This document shows, in pieces, positions 1 through 7,111 of a DNA stretch of 11,712 nt. The position numbers were made by a program, and so were the translations under genes. Source of the DNA: JASHZA01 sp035624865. Lineage in GTDB: Bacteria > Desulfobacterota > Binatia > Binatales > Binataceae. The notes under the pieces were generated by a model. The model saw nothing but the letters and a program-made list of their open reading frames with translations. It was not told the DNA's origin and ran no database searches. Position 1 is the first letter of the stretch, and each line of letters opens with the position of its first letter. The stretch covers positions 1 to 11,712 of the forward strand of contig DASPQS010000205.1 in NCBI GenBank assembly GCA_035624865.1, given 5' to 3'.

Positions 1-76
1 TCAGTCCGATACGCAGCCGATGATCCAGGATGAATCTGCCGAGCCCGATACTCCGCTTGTCCATCGAAGCAGCCAT
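1..76 (-). CDS. N-terminal fragment of a probable MMPL/RND-type membrane transporter (partial)
   Basis: Reading the minus strand from an ATG at 76 gives 25 codons that run off the window edge: MAASMDKRSIGLGRF, then ILDHRLRIGL. A GAGGG Shine-Dalgarno (complement of 82-86) lies 5 nt upstream, which favours this ATG over the in-frame ATG at 64. The short basic cytoplasmic start followed by a pattern like 'RFIL.HRL.IGL' resembles the entry into the first transmembrane helix of MMPL-family RND exporters. The resemblance rests on few residues, so family membership is inference. It lies on the same strand as the crotonase gene, 199 nt downstream of that gene's stop, and could be a later gene of the same transcript or have its own promoter. 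The remainder of the gene is outside the window. It could equally be another inner-membrane protein. Confidence 0.42.
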   Translation of the reverse strand, partial: MAASMDKRSIGLGRFILDHRLRIGL

Positions 77-275
77 CGTTGCCCTCGCGTCGCCGGTATG
101 GGGGTCCGCCGCAGTAGTGATTCCGCGCCCGCCGCTGATCACACTGACGCCGGCCGAATCTCCCGGACGGAACGCTCGAATCTAGCACCGACGGACGACG
201 GCTGAACAGAAGCGATTTTCCCGCACGTCTCGTGCTGCGAAAGCCACGATCGCTGCCGCCTGCCGTAGCGCTCCG

Positions 276-1061
276 CTATTTGCCGGTGAAATTGCCCGCT
301 CGCCGCTCGGCAACCGCCTTGACACCTTCGCGATGGTCCTCGGTGCCCATCAGCCAGTCCTGCTCGATGAACTCGATATCCGTTTGCGCCTTGACCGTTT
401 CGGCCAGTCCCCGGCGCACGGTTGCGCGCGTCGAGACGACCGCGAGCGGCGCATTCTCGGCTATCTCCGCGGCGAGCTCAGCCGCCGCTGCTCGCAGCTT
501 GTTTTGCTCGACCAGAACGTCGGCTAGTCCCCACGCCAGCGCCTCTTCGCCGCCTATTCGCCGGCCGGTGAGGAACAGCAGATTCGCCTTCTGAACCCCG
601 ATCAGACGGGGAAGCGTATGCGTGAGACCGAAGCCCGGATGGATTCCGATCTTTACGAAGTTCGCCGCAAAGCGCGCTTCGGGAGACACGACGCGGAAGT
701 CGGCAACCAGCGCTAACCCGAGCCCACCGCCGATAGCCGGTCCCTGGATCGCCGCGACCATCGGCTTCTTGCAGTCGAACAGCCGAACCGCCTCCGAGTA
801 GAGCGGGTTACGTTTTGCGGTGCCCGGCTCGACACCGGTCGCCTGGCGATTCGCGAAATTGGCACCCGCGCAGAACGACTTCCCCTCCGCGCACAGCACC
901 GATACCCGGCATGCCGAGTCGGCGTCAAGTGCGTTAAAGGCGTCGGCAAGGTTGCGGATGAGCGGAACGTCGAAAAAGTTGTGAGGCGGCCGGTGGATCT
1001 CGACCTCCGCCACATAGTCCTTAATCGCGACCGATACGTCGCCGTACCTTGATTCGGTCAT
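276..1061 (-). CDS. enoyl-CoA hydratase/isomerase (crotonase) family protein
   Basis: A 261-residue protein, the usual crotonase length. The first oxyanion-hole segment is KSFCAGANFA (about residues 61-70) and the second is GPAIGGGLGLA (about 106-116), followed by ADFRV; both bind the acyl-CoA thioester carbonyl in this cytoplasmic superfamily. The N-terminal 'RPPHNFFDVPLIRNLADAF' stretch is typical of a sub-branch often annotated only as enoyl-CoA hydratase. The two glutamates used by classical hydratase (rat Glu144 in GGGCELA, Glu164 in GQPE) align here with Gly and Phe, so simple hydration of trans-2-enoyl-CoA is uncertain; another crotonase reaction (isomerase, hydrolase, lyase) is possible. 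The ATG is supported by AGGAG 6 nt upstream. It lies 60 nt downstream of the flavoprotein gene on the same strand, so they are probably cotranscribed and act in the same acyl-CoA pathway. Family assignment is firm; substrate is unknown. Confidence 0.93.
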   Translation of the reverse strand: MTESRYGDVSVAIKDYVAEVEIHRPPHNFFDVPLIRNLADAFNALDADSACRVSVLCAEGKSFCAGANFANRQATGVEPGTAKRNPLYSEAVRLFDCKKPMVAAIQGPAIGGGLGLALVADFRVVSPEARFAANFVKIGIHPGFGLTHTLPRLIGVQKANLLFLTGRRIGGEEALAWGLADVLVEQNKLRAAAAELAAEIAENAPLAVVSTRATVRRGLAETVKAQTDIEFIEQDWLMGTEDHREGVKAVAERRAGNFTGK

Positions 1062-1121
1062 GTCATTCTCCTACTCGGACAAAATCCGGCCGCGCGTCCC
1101 AATGGCGAAGCAGCCGAAGAC

Positions 1122-2510
1122 CTACTTCTCGCTCTTGCCGGCCAATCCCGCCGCCTCGAGTGCCTTTCGTTTCGCGCCGTTCAGATCGTAGTACCGGCGC
1201 GTCACGATCCGCTGCGCGTACAATCCCCCTCCCGCCTGCACGTTCGTCACCTGGCGCCATCCGCCGAAGGCGTCCGCCGTCAAATCGCGGATCGCGTGGA
1301 ACAGCCGCAGCCGGTACTCGCCATCGACGCCCTTGCCGGTGCTCATGTACTTGCGCACCAGGGCCCCCGTAGCCTCGTTTTCGAGGTCGCTGACGTTGGG
1401 CGCTGTGAGAATCGATCCGCCCGAAACGTCATGCAGATGACGCACCATCAGATTGTAGTTCGCGGCGGCGTGGTATTTGCCGGCATTGGTAAATAGTTCG
1501 TTGGGAAACGCGACGCCATCGGCGGTGATTTCACAATTCGAGATCGCAGCCTCGAGCGCGGCCCGGATCAGCGTCGCGTGGATGATCATCTCGGAGATCT
1601 TCTCGCGAACGTGTGAAACCGCGGCGAGCCCGTTCGCTTCGGCGATCAGCTGCGCGAAACCCACCAGTTGGTCCGCCTGCTCGGCCATGTCGGACAGCCC
1701 GCCCAGCCGCTCCCACAGGCCCAGCGAGTGCGCGAACACCGCCGCCATCTCGGTCTGCCCGTCGAGCATCACCCGCTCGTTGGGCACGAACACGTCGTCG
1801 AAAATCACGAAGCCTTCGGGCATGTGTACGCGCGAAGAAAACGGGAACGATCGCACGTCCTCGTGGCGCGGCGCATACGTCGTGTTGACTATCTTCACGC
1901 CCCGCGCGCTTACCGGCACCATGCACGCGATCGCGTACGACTCTTCGCCGCGATGCATCGCCTTGGTCGGAATCACCATCAGCTCGTGCGCGAGCGACGC
2001 CCCGGTAATATGCAGCTTCGCGCCGCGAATCACCACGCCCTTGTCGCTGCGATCGACGACGTGAGTGTACGCGTCGGGATCATCCTGCTGCGCGGGCGTC
2101 CGGCTGCGATCGCCCTTGGCGTCCGTGATGCATTCGACGATGCGGATGTCATCCCGCTGGGCCTTCTCGACATAGTCGCGAATCCGCCGCGCAAACTGCG
2201 GCAGCGCAGGCTCGATCCGCGCGGCGGCAGTGCTGAGCGTCATGATCGACTGGTAAGTCACCAGCGCGAGAATGTCTGCGCCATGCTGCATCGGAATTCG
2301 CGCGCGCAGCTCCTCGGCCGATCGTGGGATCGACATCAGCGGATTGCGCGCAGCGTCGCCGGGCGAATACCAGTGGTCGTAGCCGCCCGCGACCAAGTTG
2401 ACCGACTGCCCGAGAATTGAATGGCGCGGCAGGTCGTCGATTCGGTTCCCCTCGAAGTAGGTCGCCCGGCCGTCGGCCAGGCTTCGCTTGTACTGTTCGC
2501 CCGTTAGCAT
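1122..2510 (-). CDS. 4-hydroxyphenylacetate 3-hydroxylase / 4-hydroxybutyryl-CoA dehydratase family protein
   Basis: A 462-residue protein with the acyl-CoA-dehydrogenase-like fold of the HpaB/AbfD family. It opens with LTGEQYKRSLADGR (HpaB_N type). Further marks are GAKLHITGAS at 163-172 in the middle beta domain, FDDVFVPNERV at 237-247, and a C-terminal helical domain ending in GGWRQVTNVQAGGGLYAQRI. By eye the middle part is closer to 4-hydroxybutyryl-CoA dehydratase (GAKAHQTGA..SHE) than to HpaB. However, the [4Fe-4S] ligands of that enzyme (Cys99, Cys103, His292, Cys299 in Clostridium) are missing: the first cysteine region reads LALVTYQSIMTL and the second RLGGLSDM. Only three cysteines occur (127, 196, 326). 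It is therefore more likely a flavin-dependent oxygenase or dehydrogenase-like enzyme than a radical dehydratase. The start is supported by GGAG 5 nt upstream of the ATG. First gene of an operon with the downstream crotonase. No separate flavin reductase (HpaC) gene is in the window. Confidence 0.88.
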   Translation of the reverse strand: MLTGEQYKRSLADGRATYFEGNRIDDLPRHSILGQSVNLVAGGYDHWYSPGDAARNPLMSIPRSAEELRARIPMQHGADILALVTYQSIMTLSTAAARIEPALPQFARRIRDYVEKAQRDDIRIVECITDAKGDRSRTPAQQDDPDAYTHVVDRSDKGVVIRGAKLHITGASLAHELMVIPTKAMHRGEESYAIACMVPVSARGVKIVNTTYAPRHEDVRSFPFSSRVHMPEGFVIFDDVFVPNERVMLDGQTEMAAVFAHSLGLWERLGGLSDMAEQADQLVGFAQLIAEANGLAAVSHVREKISEMIIHATLIRAALEAAISNCEITADGVAFPNELFTNAGKYHAAANYNLMVRHLHDVSGGSILTAPNVSDLENEATGALVRKYMSTGKGVDGEYRLRLFHAIRDLTADAFGGWRQVTNVQAGGGLYAQRIVTRRYYDLNGAKRKALEAAGLAGKSEK

Positions 2511-2577
2511 CTGATCTCCGTTCTAACGCATCGAGATGGCCTCGCCGCCGAAGCCCGCTCGGGTTGGGCGGCCATCG

Positions 2578-2619
2578 AATTTCTACCCGGACGGCAATTC
2601 CAGTGTCAAATTCTTACCC
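2578..2619. repeat. two short imperfect direct repeats, possible insertion-sequence end remnant
   Basis: AATTTCTACCC (2578-2588) and AATTCTTACCC (2609-2619) are offset by 31 nt, each followed by GG or CGG. A related string, AAATTCTTTACCCCCGG, occurs near 11473-11489. Closely spaced multiple repeats of this style are known at the ends of some insertion sequences such as the IS21 family. No transposase or target duplication is present, so the IS origin is inference and chance is possible. Confidence 0.3.
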
Positions 2620-2699
2620 CGGTCCCCTGTCCGGAGCTGCATTTTTGCCTAGTTGATCGAATTGGTCTCATTATGCGACTATCCCGCCCGCTAAGCACT

Positions 2700-2721
2700 G
2701 GCGCGAACTCTCTGTCGCGCC
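2700..2721. promoter_or_regulatory. perfect inverted repeat, candidate operator upstream of the efflux gene
   Basis: GGCGCGA (2700-2706), an 8-nt spacer, then TCGCGCC (2715-2721): a perfect 7-bp dyad ending 110 nt before the efflux start codon. Dyads of this size are typical binding sites for TetR- or MarR-type repressors, which commonly control DHA2 pumps. No regulator gene is next to it in the window, and a GC-rich dyad can also arise by chance or form an RNA hairpin. Confidence 0.35.
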
Positions 2722-2831
2722 CTGGTGTCCGGCATCGGTGAACGAGTTCAGTTGGGGACCGAGCCTATGGACTCTGCAACTCGCAACGCAATCCATTCGG
2801 AACGATTACCCCTCGTTCGCTGAAGCCGGCC

Positions 2832-4430
2832 ATGGCTGCCGCAACTCCTGTCACGCAGCTTGCCTCCGAATCGTCTCCGCCGTCGCACAAATGGCTGATC
2901 GCACTCGCAGTGATGCTCGGCACAGCGCTCGAGGTCCTGGATACCTCGATCGTCAATGTGGCGCTGCCTCACCTCCAGGGAAGTTTCTCGGCCAGCGTCG
3001 ATGAAATTGCCTGGGTGGTGACCAGTTATCTGGTCGCAAACGGGATCATGATCCCGATGACGGGTTGGATTTCCTCGCGCTTTGGCCGCAAGCGCTACTT
3101 CATGACATCCGTGCTGGTTTTCGTTTGCGCCTCCGCGCTGTGCGGCGCCGCGCAGTCGCTTCAGCAAATGGTTCTCTTTCGCCTGCTCCAGGGCGCCGCC
3201 GGAGCCGCAATGATTCCTTCATCGCAGGCCATCCTGATGGAAACCTTTCCCCCGGAGGAGCAGCAGATGGCGATGGCGGTGTGGGGCATGGGCCTGATGG
3301 TCGCGCCGATTGCCGGGCCTACCCTGGGCGGCTGGATTACCGATAACTGGAGCTGGCGCTGGAACTTCTACATCAATATCCCCATCGGACTGCTGGCCCT
3401 CCTGATGGTCTCGACGTTCGTGCATGACCCGCACTTCATCCGCGAACGCCGCGCGCGGGGCGGCCGAGTTGACTATCCGGGGATTATCCTCCTGGTCATC
3501 GCTCTCGGCTTGCTCCAGATCGTGCTCGACCGCGGACAGCGCGCCGACTGGTTCGCTTCCCCCTGGGTCGTTTACGCCACCGGAGTCTCGGCGCTGTCGT
3601 TTCTGCTGCTGGCGATTCGCGAACTGTCGTTCAGCGATCCCATCGTCGATCTGCGCATCTTCAAACAGCGCACGTTTATCGTCGCCGTTACCCTTACCAT
3701 CGCAATGAGCTTCGTTCTGTTCGGGAGCATTCTGCTAAATCCGCTCTTCCTCCAGGAACTGATGGGCTACACCGCGTGGAAAACCGGACTGGTTCAGGCC
3801 CCGCTCGGGCTGTGTTCGATGTCTTCGATGATGCTGACCGGACAGCTTGCGCGCTCCGGCTTCAATACCCGTCCGCTGGTCGGGGTCGGCTTTACCCTGG
3901 TCGCCGCCGGAGCGTGGCTGATGAGCGGAATGAACCTGCAAGTGAGCTTGCTGGCGGTGTTGCGCCGCAACGTCGTGATGTCGTTCGGCTTCGGCATGAT
4001 CTTCCCCAATACCACGGCGGCTGCATTGTCGAGCGTCACTCCCGAGCGCATCGGCTACGCCTCGAGCTTGTTCAATATGCTGCGGAACACTGGCGCGGCA
4101 ATCGGGATCGCCTACATGACCAACTCGCTGCTCAGCCAGCAGCAGGTCCATCAGTCGCACCTGGTCGAGCACTTGTCGGTGTTCGAGGCCTGGAAGCTCA
4201 GCAACATGGCGCGCCCGTCCCCCGGATCACCCGCGTTCAACTACCTGCCGCAGATCATCACCGGCCAGCACCACGGTTTCGGCATGCTCTACGGAATGGT
4301 CCAGAGCCAGGCGGCGATGCTCTCCTTCAATGACATCTATCGCGCAATCGCGATTGGGCTGATTCCGCTGATTCCGCTTTTCCTGCTGCTGCCCAGCTCG
4401 AAGCGCATGGGCGCCGCTGCCGCCCATTAG
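2832..4430 (+). CDS. DHA2-family (EmrB/QacA-type) MFS multidrug efflux permease
   Basis: A 532-residue inner-membrane protein of the usual DHA2 length with about 14 hydrophobic segments, exporting drugs or toxic metabolites by proton antiport. The family marks are clear: EVLDTSIVNVALPHL in TM1 (about 34-48, the DHA2 motif D1), the loop 2-3 motif A GWISSRFGRKR (78-88), and the antiporter motif C region ending GPTLGGW (162-168) followed by WRWNFYINIPIG, a hallmark of EmrB-like pumps. The protein ends with a basic cytoplasmic tail. The ATG at 2832 is the first usable start after an in-frame TGA at 2739; no good Shine-Dalgarno precedes it, so initiation may be weak or use a nearby site. EmrB-type pumps in Gram-negatives normally work with an HlyD-type adaptor (EmrA), which is absent from the window. 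Substrate cannot be read from sequence. A candidate operator dyad lies upstream. Confidence 0.95.
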   Translation: MAAATPVTQLASESSPPSHKWLIALAVMLGTALEVLDTSIVNVALPHLQGSFSASVDEIAWVVTSYLVANGIMIPMTGWISSRFGRKRYFMTSVLVFVCASALCGAAQSLQQMVLFRLLQGAAGAAMIPSSQAILMETFPPEEQQMAMAVWGMGLMVAPIAGPTLGGWITDNWSWRWNFYINIPIGLLALLMVSTFVHDPHFIRERRARGGRVDYPGIILLVIALGLLQIVLDRGQRADWFASPWVVYATGVSALSFLLLAIRELSFSDPIVDLRIFKQRTFIVAVTLTIAMSFVLFGSILLNPLFLQELMGYTAWKTGLVQAPLGLCSMSSMMLTGQLARSGFNTRPLVGVGFTLVAAGAWLMSGMNLQVSLLAVLRRNVVMSFGFGMIFPNTTAAALSSVTPERIGYASSLFNMLRNTGAAIGIAYMTNSLLSQQQVHQSHLVEHLSVFEAWKLSNMARPSPGSPAFNYLPQIITGQHHGFGMLYGMVQSQAAMLSFNDIYRAIAIGLIPLIPLFLLLPSSKRMGAAAAH

Positions 4431-5758
4431 CCAGGCGTCAGCTTCCGGCTGATCGCGTCCTCTACGATCGTGAAAATCGACGGTCCCGATTTCTGCTCGA
4501 ACCGGTAGCGCACCCGCGCGATCGGAATGCCCGCATCAAGCACGCGCTCGAGCCGCGCGGGACTGGCGTCCACGATTACTTCCGCCCCGCTCCGCCGCAG
4601 AGTGTCGGAAAGCTCGGCCACCTGCGCAGGGGAATATCCGAGTGCCGGCACCACCGCCCCGATCTGCGGGTACTTTGCATAAGCTTCGGCTATCGACCCG
4701 ACTGCGAAACCGCGCGGATCGAGCATCTGCGCGCCCGCCGCTCGCGCCGCGATCGTGCCGGCGCCATACGACATCCCGCCGTGAGTCAAAGTCGGGCCGT
4801 CCTCGACAACCACCACGCGCTTTCCGGCGATATTCACCCCAGGTGCGACTATTACAGCCAGGTCCGCCTCGAGCACGGTCGCCTTCGGTGCCGATTCCGC
4901 CGCATGCCGCCGTATCATTTCGATTGCCTGTGCGCTCGCGTTCGATACTTTGTTCACGACCAGCACGTCCGCCGCGCGCAGATTCGTCTCGCCCGGGTAG
5001 TAACTCGTTTCGTGACCGGGACGCAGCGCGTCGAGCACGACGATCGACAGGTCCGGCCGTATGAACGGGTAGTCGTTGTTGCCCCCATCCCACAACACAA
5101 CCTCCGCGTCCTTTTCGGCTTGTTCCAGGATCGCGCGATAGTCGACGCCCGCAAAAACCGCCAGCCCGGCCTCGATATACGGTTCGTACTCCTCGCGCTC
5201 TTCGATCGTGCAACCATGCCGCTCGAGGTCGCCCTCGCTCGCGTAACGGACCGCGCGCTGGCGCCGTAGATCGCCGTACGGCATCGGATGCCTCAGGACC
5301 GCGACGCGCCGGCCTCGCGCCGCCAGTTCCCGCGCGATCGCGAGCGTAAGCGGGCTCTTGCCCGCGCCGGTACGCACCGCTGTAATCGCCACCACCGGCA
5401 GCCGGCTAGTGAGTTGCGTCAGGCGCGGACCGAGCACGGCGAAGCCGGCCCCGCCCGCCTGCGCGATACTCGCCTTGTGCATCACCTCTTCATGCGGCAG
5501 ATCGCTGTACGCCAAAAAGACGAAATCCGCTTCAAATCGTCTGATCAGGTCGGCGAGTTCCGCTTCCGGAAAGATCGGAATGTCGGCGTCGTATCCGGGT
5601 CCGGCCAGCTCCCGCGGGAACGTGCGCTGCTCGATATACGGAATCTGCGTCGCCGTGAAGGCGGCGACGCGAAACTCCGGCCGCTCGCGGAAGAACATCT
5701 GGAAATCATGGAAATCCCGCCCGGCCGCGCCCAGGATAATGCAGCGCAGCGGCATCAT
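4427..5758 (-). CDS. cyclic 2,3-diphosphoglycerate synthetase-like / predicted GTPase family protein (COG2403 type)
   Basis: A 443-residue cytoplasmic protein. It begins with a beta strand and loop CIILGAAGRDFHDF (6-19), then FTATQIPYIEQR (34-45). Residues 126-136 carry a P-loop-like TAVRTGAGKSP; RHPMPYGDL follows at 156-164 and CTIEEREEYEP at 183-193. A Walker-B-like VVLWDGGNND is at 220-229, RPGHE at 246-250, NKVSNA at 269-274, and VVVVEDGPTLTHGGMSYGAG at 315-334. This ordered set matches the family that includes archaeal cyclic 2,3-diphosphoglycerate synthetase (Methanothermus, about 460 residues), which closes 2,3-bisphosphoglycerate to the cyclic form with ATP. Bacterial members are widespread and their function is not established, so I do not claim cDPG synthesis. 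Two adjacent ATGs begin the gene with only a weak AGAG upstream. It is divergent from acetate kinase (130-nt gap) and convergent with the efflux gene, the two stop codons sharing bases in TTAG (4427-4430). Confidence 0.85.
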   Translation of the reverse strand: MMPLRCIILGAAGRDFHDFQMFFRERPEFRVAAFTATQIPYIEQRTFPRELAGPGYDADIPIFPEAELADLIRRFEADFVFLAYSDLPHEEVMHKASIAQAGGAGFAVLGPRLTQLTSRLPVVAITAVRTGAGKSPLTLAIARELAARGRRVAVLRHPMPYGDLRRQRAVRYASEGDLERHGCTIEEREEYEPYIEAGLAVFAGVDYRAILEQAEKDAEVVLWDGGNNDYPFIRPDLSIVVLDALRPGHETSYYPGETNLRAADVLVVNKVSNASAQAIEMIRRHAAESAPKATVLEADLAVIVAPGVNIAGKRVVVVEDGPTLTHGGMSYGAGTIAARAAGAQMLDPRGFAVGSIAEAYAKYPQIGAVVPALGYSPAQVAELSDTLRRSGAEVIVDASPARLERVLDAGIPIARVRYRFEQKSGPSIFTIVEDAISRKLTPG

Positions 5759-5872
5759 ACTGCTCTAGCGACACAACCGAACGCTGTAAGCATCTTTACC
5801 GCCACGGTTCCTGAGCAAAAATACCGCACCAGCCGCCCGCAAACTACCGTGGGATGAATCGCGCCCGGGCGG

Positions 5873-5878
5873 TACAAT
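5873..5878 (+). promoter_or_regulatory. candidate -10 element for a nearly leaderless acetate kinase transcript
   Basis: TACAAT lies 10 nt before the ackA ATG at 5889. A start site about 7 nt downstream of the -10 would be near 5885, leaving a leader of only about 4 nt. No Shine-Dalgarno is visible (the bases just before the ATG are CCCTCTCG) and no clear -35 is present, a pattern known for leaderless mRNAs in several phyla. Confidence 0.45.
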
Positions 5879-5888
5879 AGCCCTCTCG

Positions 5889-7100
5889 ATGAAGATACTG
5901 GTTTTCAACTGCGGCAGTTCCTCGCTCAAATTCGAACTGCTCGAGCTCGACGATTCCCGCGCCCGGCGCGGACGCATCCTCGGACGCGGCAACTTCGAGC
6001 GAATCGGCGAAACCCACGGCGAAGCGGTCCTGATCGATAGCGCCGGCGCGCAGACCACGCTCGACATTACTGTGAATGACCACGGCGACGCCGCACGCCG
6101 CGCCATCGCCTGGCTCGAGCACCTGACCAGCCAACCGACGCTGCACGTCGACGCGACCGCGCATCGCGTGGTCCACGGCGGACCTGACCTCGTCGCACCC
6201 GTTCTCATCGACGAGTCCGTGCTCACTGCGCTCGAGCAGGCCGCTACCTTCGCTCCGCTCCACAATCCCCCCGCGCTGACTACTATCCGCGCCGTCGCCG
6301 AACGCCTGCCCGGCACGCCTTCCGCCGTGCTGACCGATACCGCCTTCCACCGTGATCTCCCCGATTACGCGCGCAACTATGCTCTGCCGCGAGAACTCGC
6401 CCGCCGCCACCGCATCCGCCGTTACGGTTTCCACGGTATCGGCCATGCCTGGATGATGCAGCGGTACGCGGAACTCACCGCCTCCGACCCCGCAAATCTG
6501 AATTTGATCACGCTTCATCTGGGCGCCGGTTGCTCCGCGACCGCGATCCGAAACGGCAAGTCCGTCGACACCTCGATGGGCCTCACGCCGCTCGAGGGCC
6601 TGATGATGGCGACGCGCAGCGGCGATCTCGATCCCGCCATCGTCAGCTTCCTCTGCCGCCGCGAAGGGCTCGATCCCGCTCAGGTCGAATCGCTCTTGAA
6701 TCACCAATCCGGCCTGCTCGGAGTTTCAGGAATTTCGCGCGACGTCCGCGATATCACCGCCGCCGCCGATGCGGGCAACTCCGACGCCGCCTTGGCGCTC
6801 GCGATGTTCTCCTACCGCGTCAAAAAATACATCGGACAATACCTCGCCGTGCCCGGCCGGACCCAAGCCATCATCTTCGGCGGCGGTATCGGTGAACATG
6901 CGGATCGTATACGCGCCCAAATCTGCAGCGGGCTCGATCATCTTGGTATATCCCTCGACCCCGTGCGCAATCGCGCTGCCAACGGCCGCGAATCCCGCTT
7001 CAGCTCCGACGACTCCGCGATCGAATTGTACGTAATCCCCCTCGACGAGGAACTGTATATCGCCCGCGCCACCGCCTCGCTGCTACCTAACCCGAAGTAG
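5889..7100 (+). CDS. ackA: acetate kinase
   Basis: A 403-residue protein, normal length for acetate/propionate kinase, which interconverts acetyl phosphate plus ADP with acetate plus ATP in the cytoplasm. The N-terminal ASKHA-fold phosphate motif NCGSSSLKF is at 7-15. Positions matching known active-site residues of the Methanosarcina enzyme are Arg93 (HRVVHGG), His125 (APLHNP), Asp150 (LTDTAFH), His182 (RRYGFHG), Arg243 (ATRSGDLDP) and the C-terminal DEEL near 386-389. Adenine-binding GGGIGEH is at 331-337. Small departures from the usual text are GFHGIGH (normally GFHGTSH) and GGIGEH (normally GGIGEN); catalytic residues are kept. No phosphotransacetylase or phosphoketolase gene is adjacent, so the acetyl-phosphate source is unknown here. 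The ATG at 5889 gives the expected N-terminus; there is no Shine-Dalgarno but a TACAAT box 10 nt upstream. Its end is 11 nt from the end of the convergent helix-hairpin-helix gene. Confidence 0.95.
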   Translation: MKILVFNCGSSSLKFELLELDDSRARRGRILGRGNFERIGETHGEAVLIDSAGAQTTLDITVNDHGDAARRAIAWLEHLTSQPTLHVDATAHRVVHGGPDLVAPVLIDESVLTALEQAATFAPLHNPPALTTIRAVAERLPGTPSAVLTDTAFHRDLPDYARNYALPRELARRHRIRRYGFHGIGHAWMMQRYAELTASDPANLNLITLHLGAGCSATAIRNGKSVDTSMGLTPLEGLMMATRSGDLDPAIVSFLCRREGLDPAQVESLLNHQSGLLGVSGISRDVRDITAAADAGNSDAALALAMFSYRVKKYIGQYLAVPGRTQAIIFGGGIGEHADRIRAQICSGLDHLGISLDPVRNRAANGRESRFSSDDSAIELYVIPLDEELYIARATASLLPNPK

Positions 7101-7111
7101 ACTATCAAGCA

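Larger units (their letters stand above)
2511..2831. other. divergent intergenic region between the flavoprotein operon and the efflux gene
   Basis: About 320 nt without a credible gene. It should hold the promoters for both flanking units. Seen directly: the GGAG Shine-Dalgarno of the minus-strand operon next to 2510; two short AATT-ACCC direct repeats at 2578-2619; an AT-richer stretch around 2640-2680 where a sigma-70 type promoter for the efflux gene could lie (TTGATC at 2653-2658 is a possible -35, but I found no convincing -10); and a perfect 7-bp dyad at 2700-2721. Small reading frames here have no family features and no ribosome-binding sites. Confidence 0.6.

Noticed and set aside
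1668..2420. 250-codon open frame on the plus strand inside the flavoprotein gene
   Set aside because: It is a high-GC antisense shadow: no ribosome-binding site, no family features, and rich in Arg/His as expected from reading the opposite strand of a real gene.
5844..6707. 287-codon minus-strand open frame opposite acetate kinase
   Set aside because: Lies wholly over a well-supported ackA; composition (Gly/Glu/Arg-rich, no domain) fits an antisense shadow.
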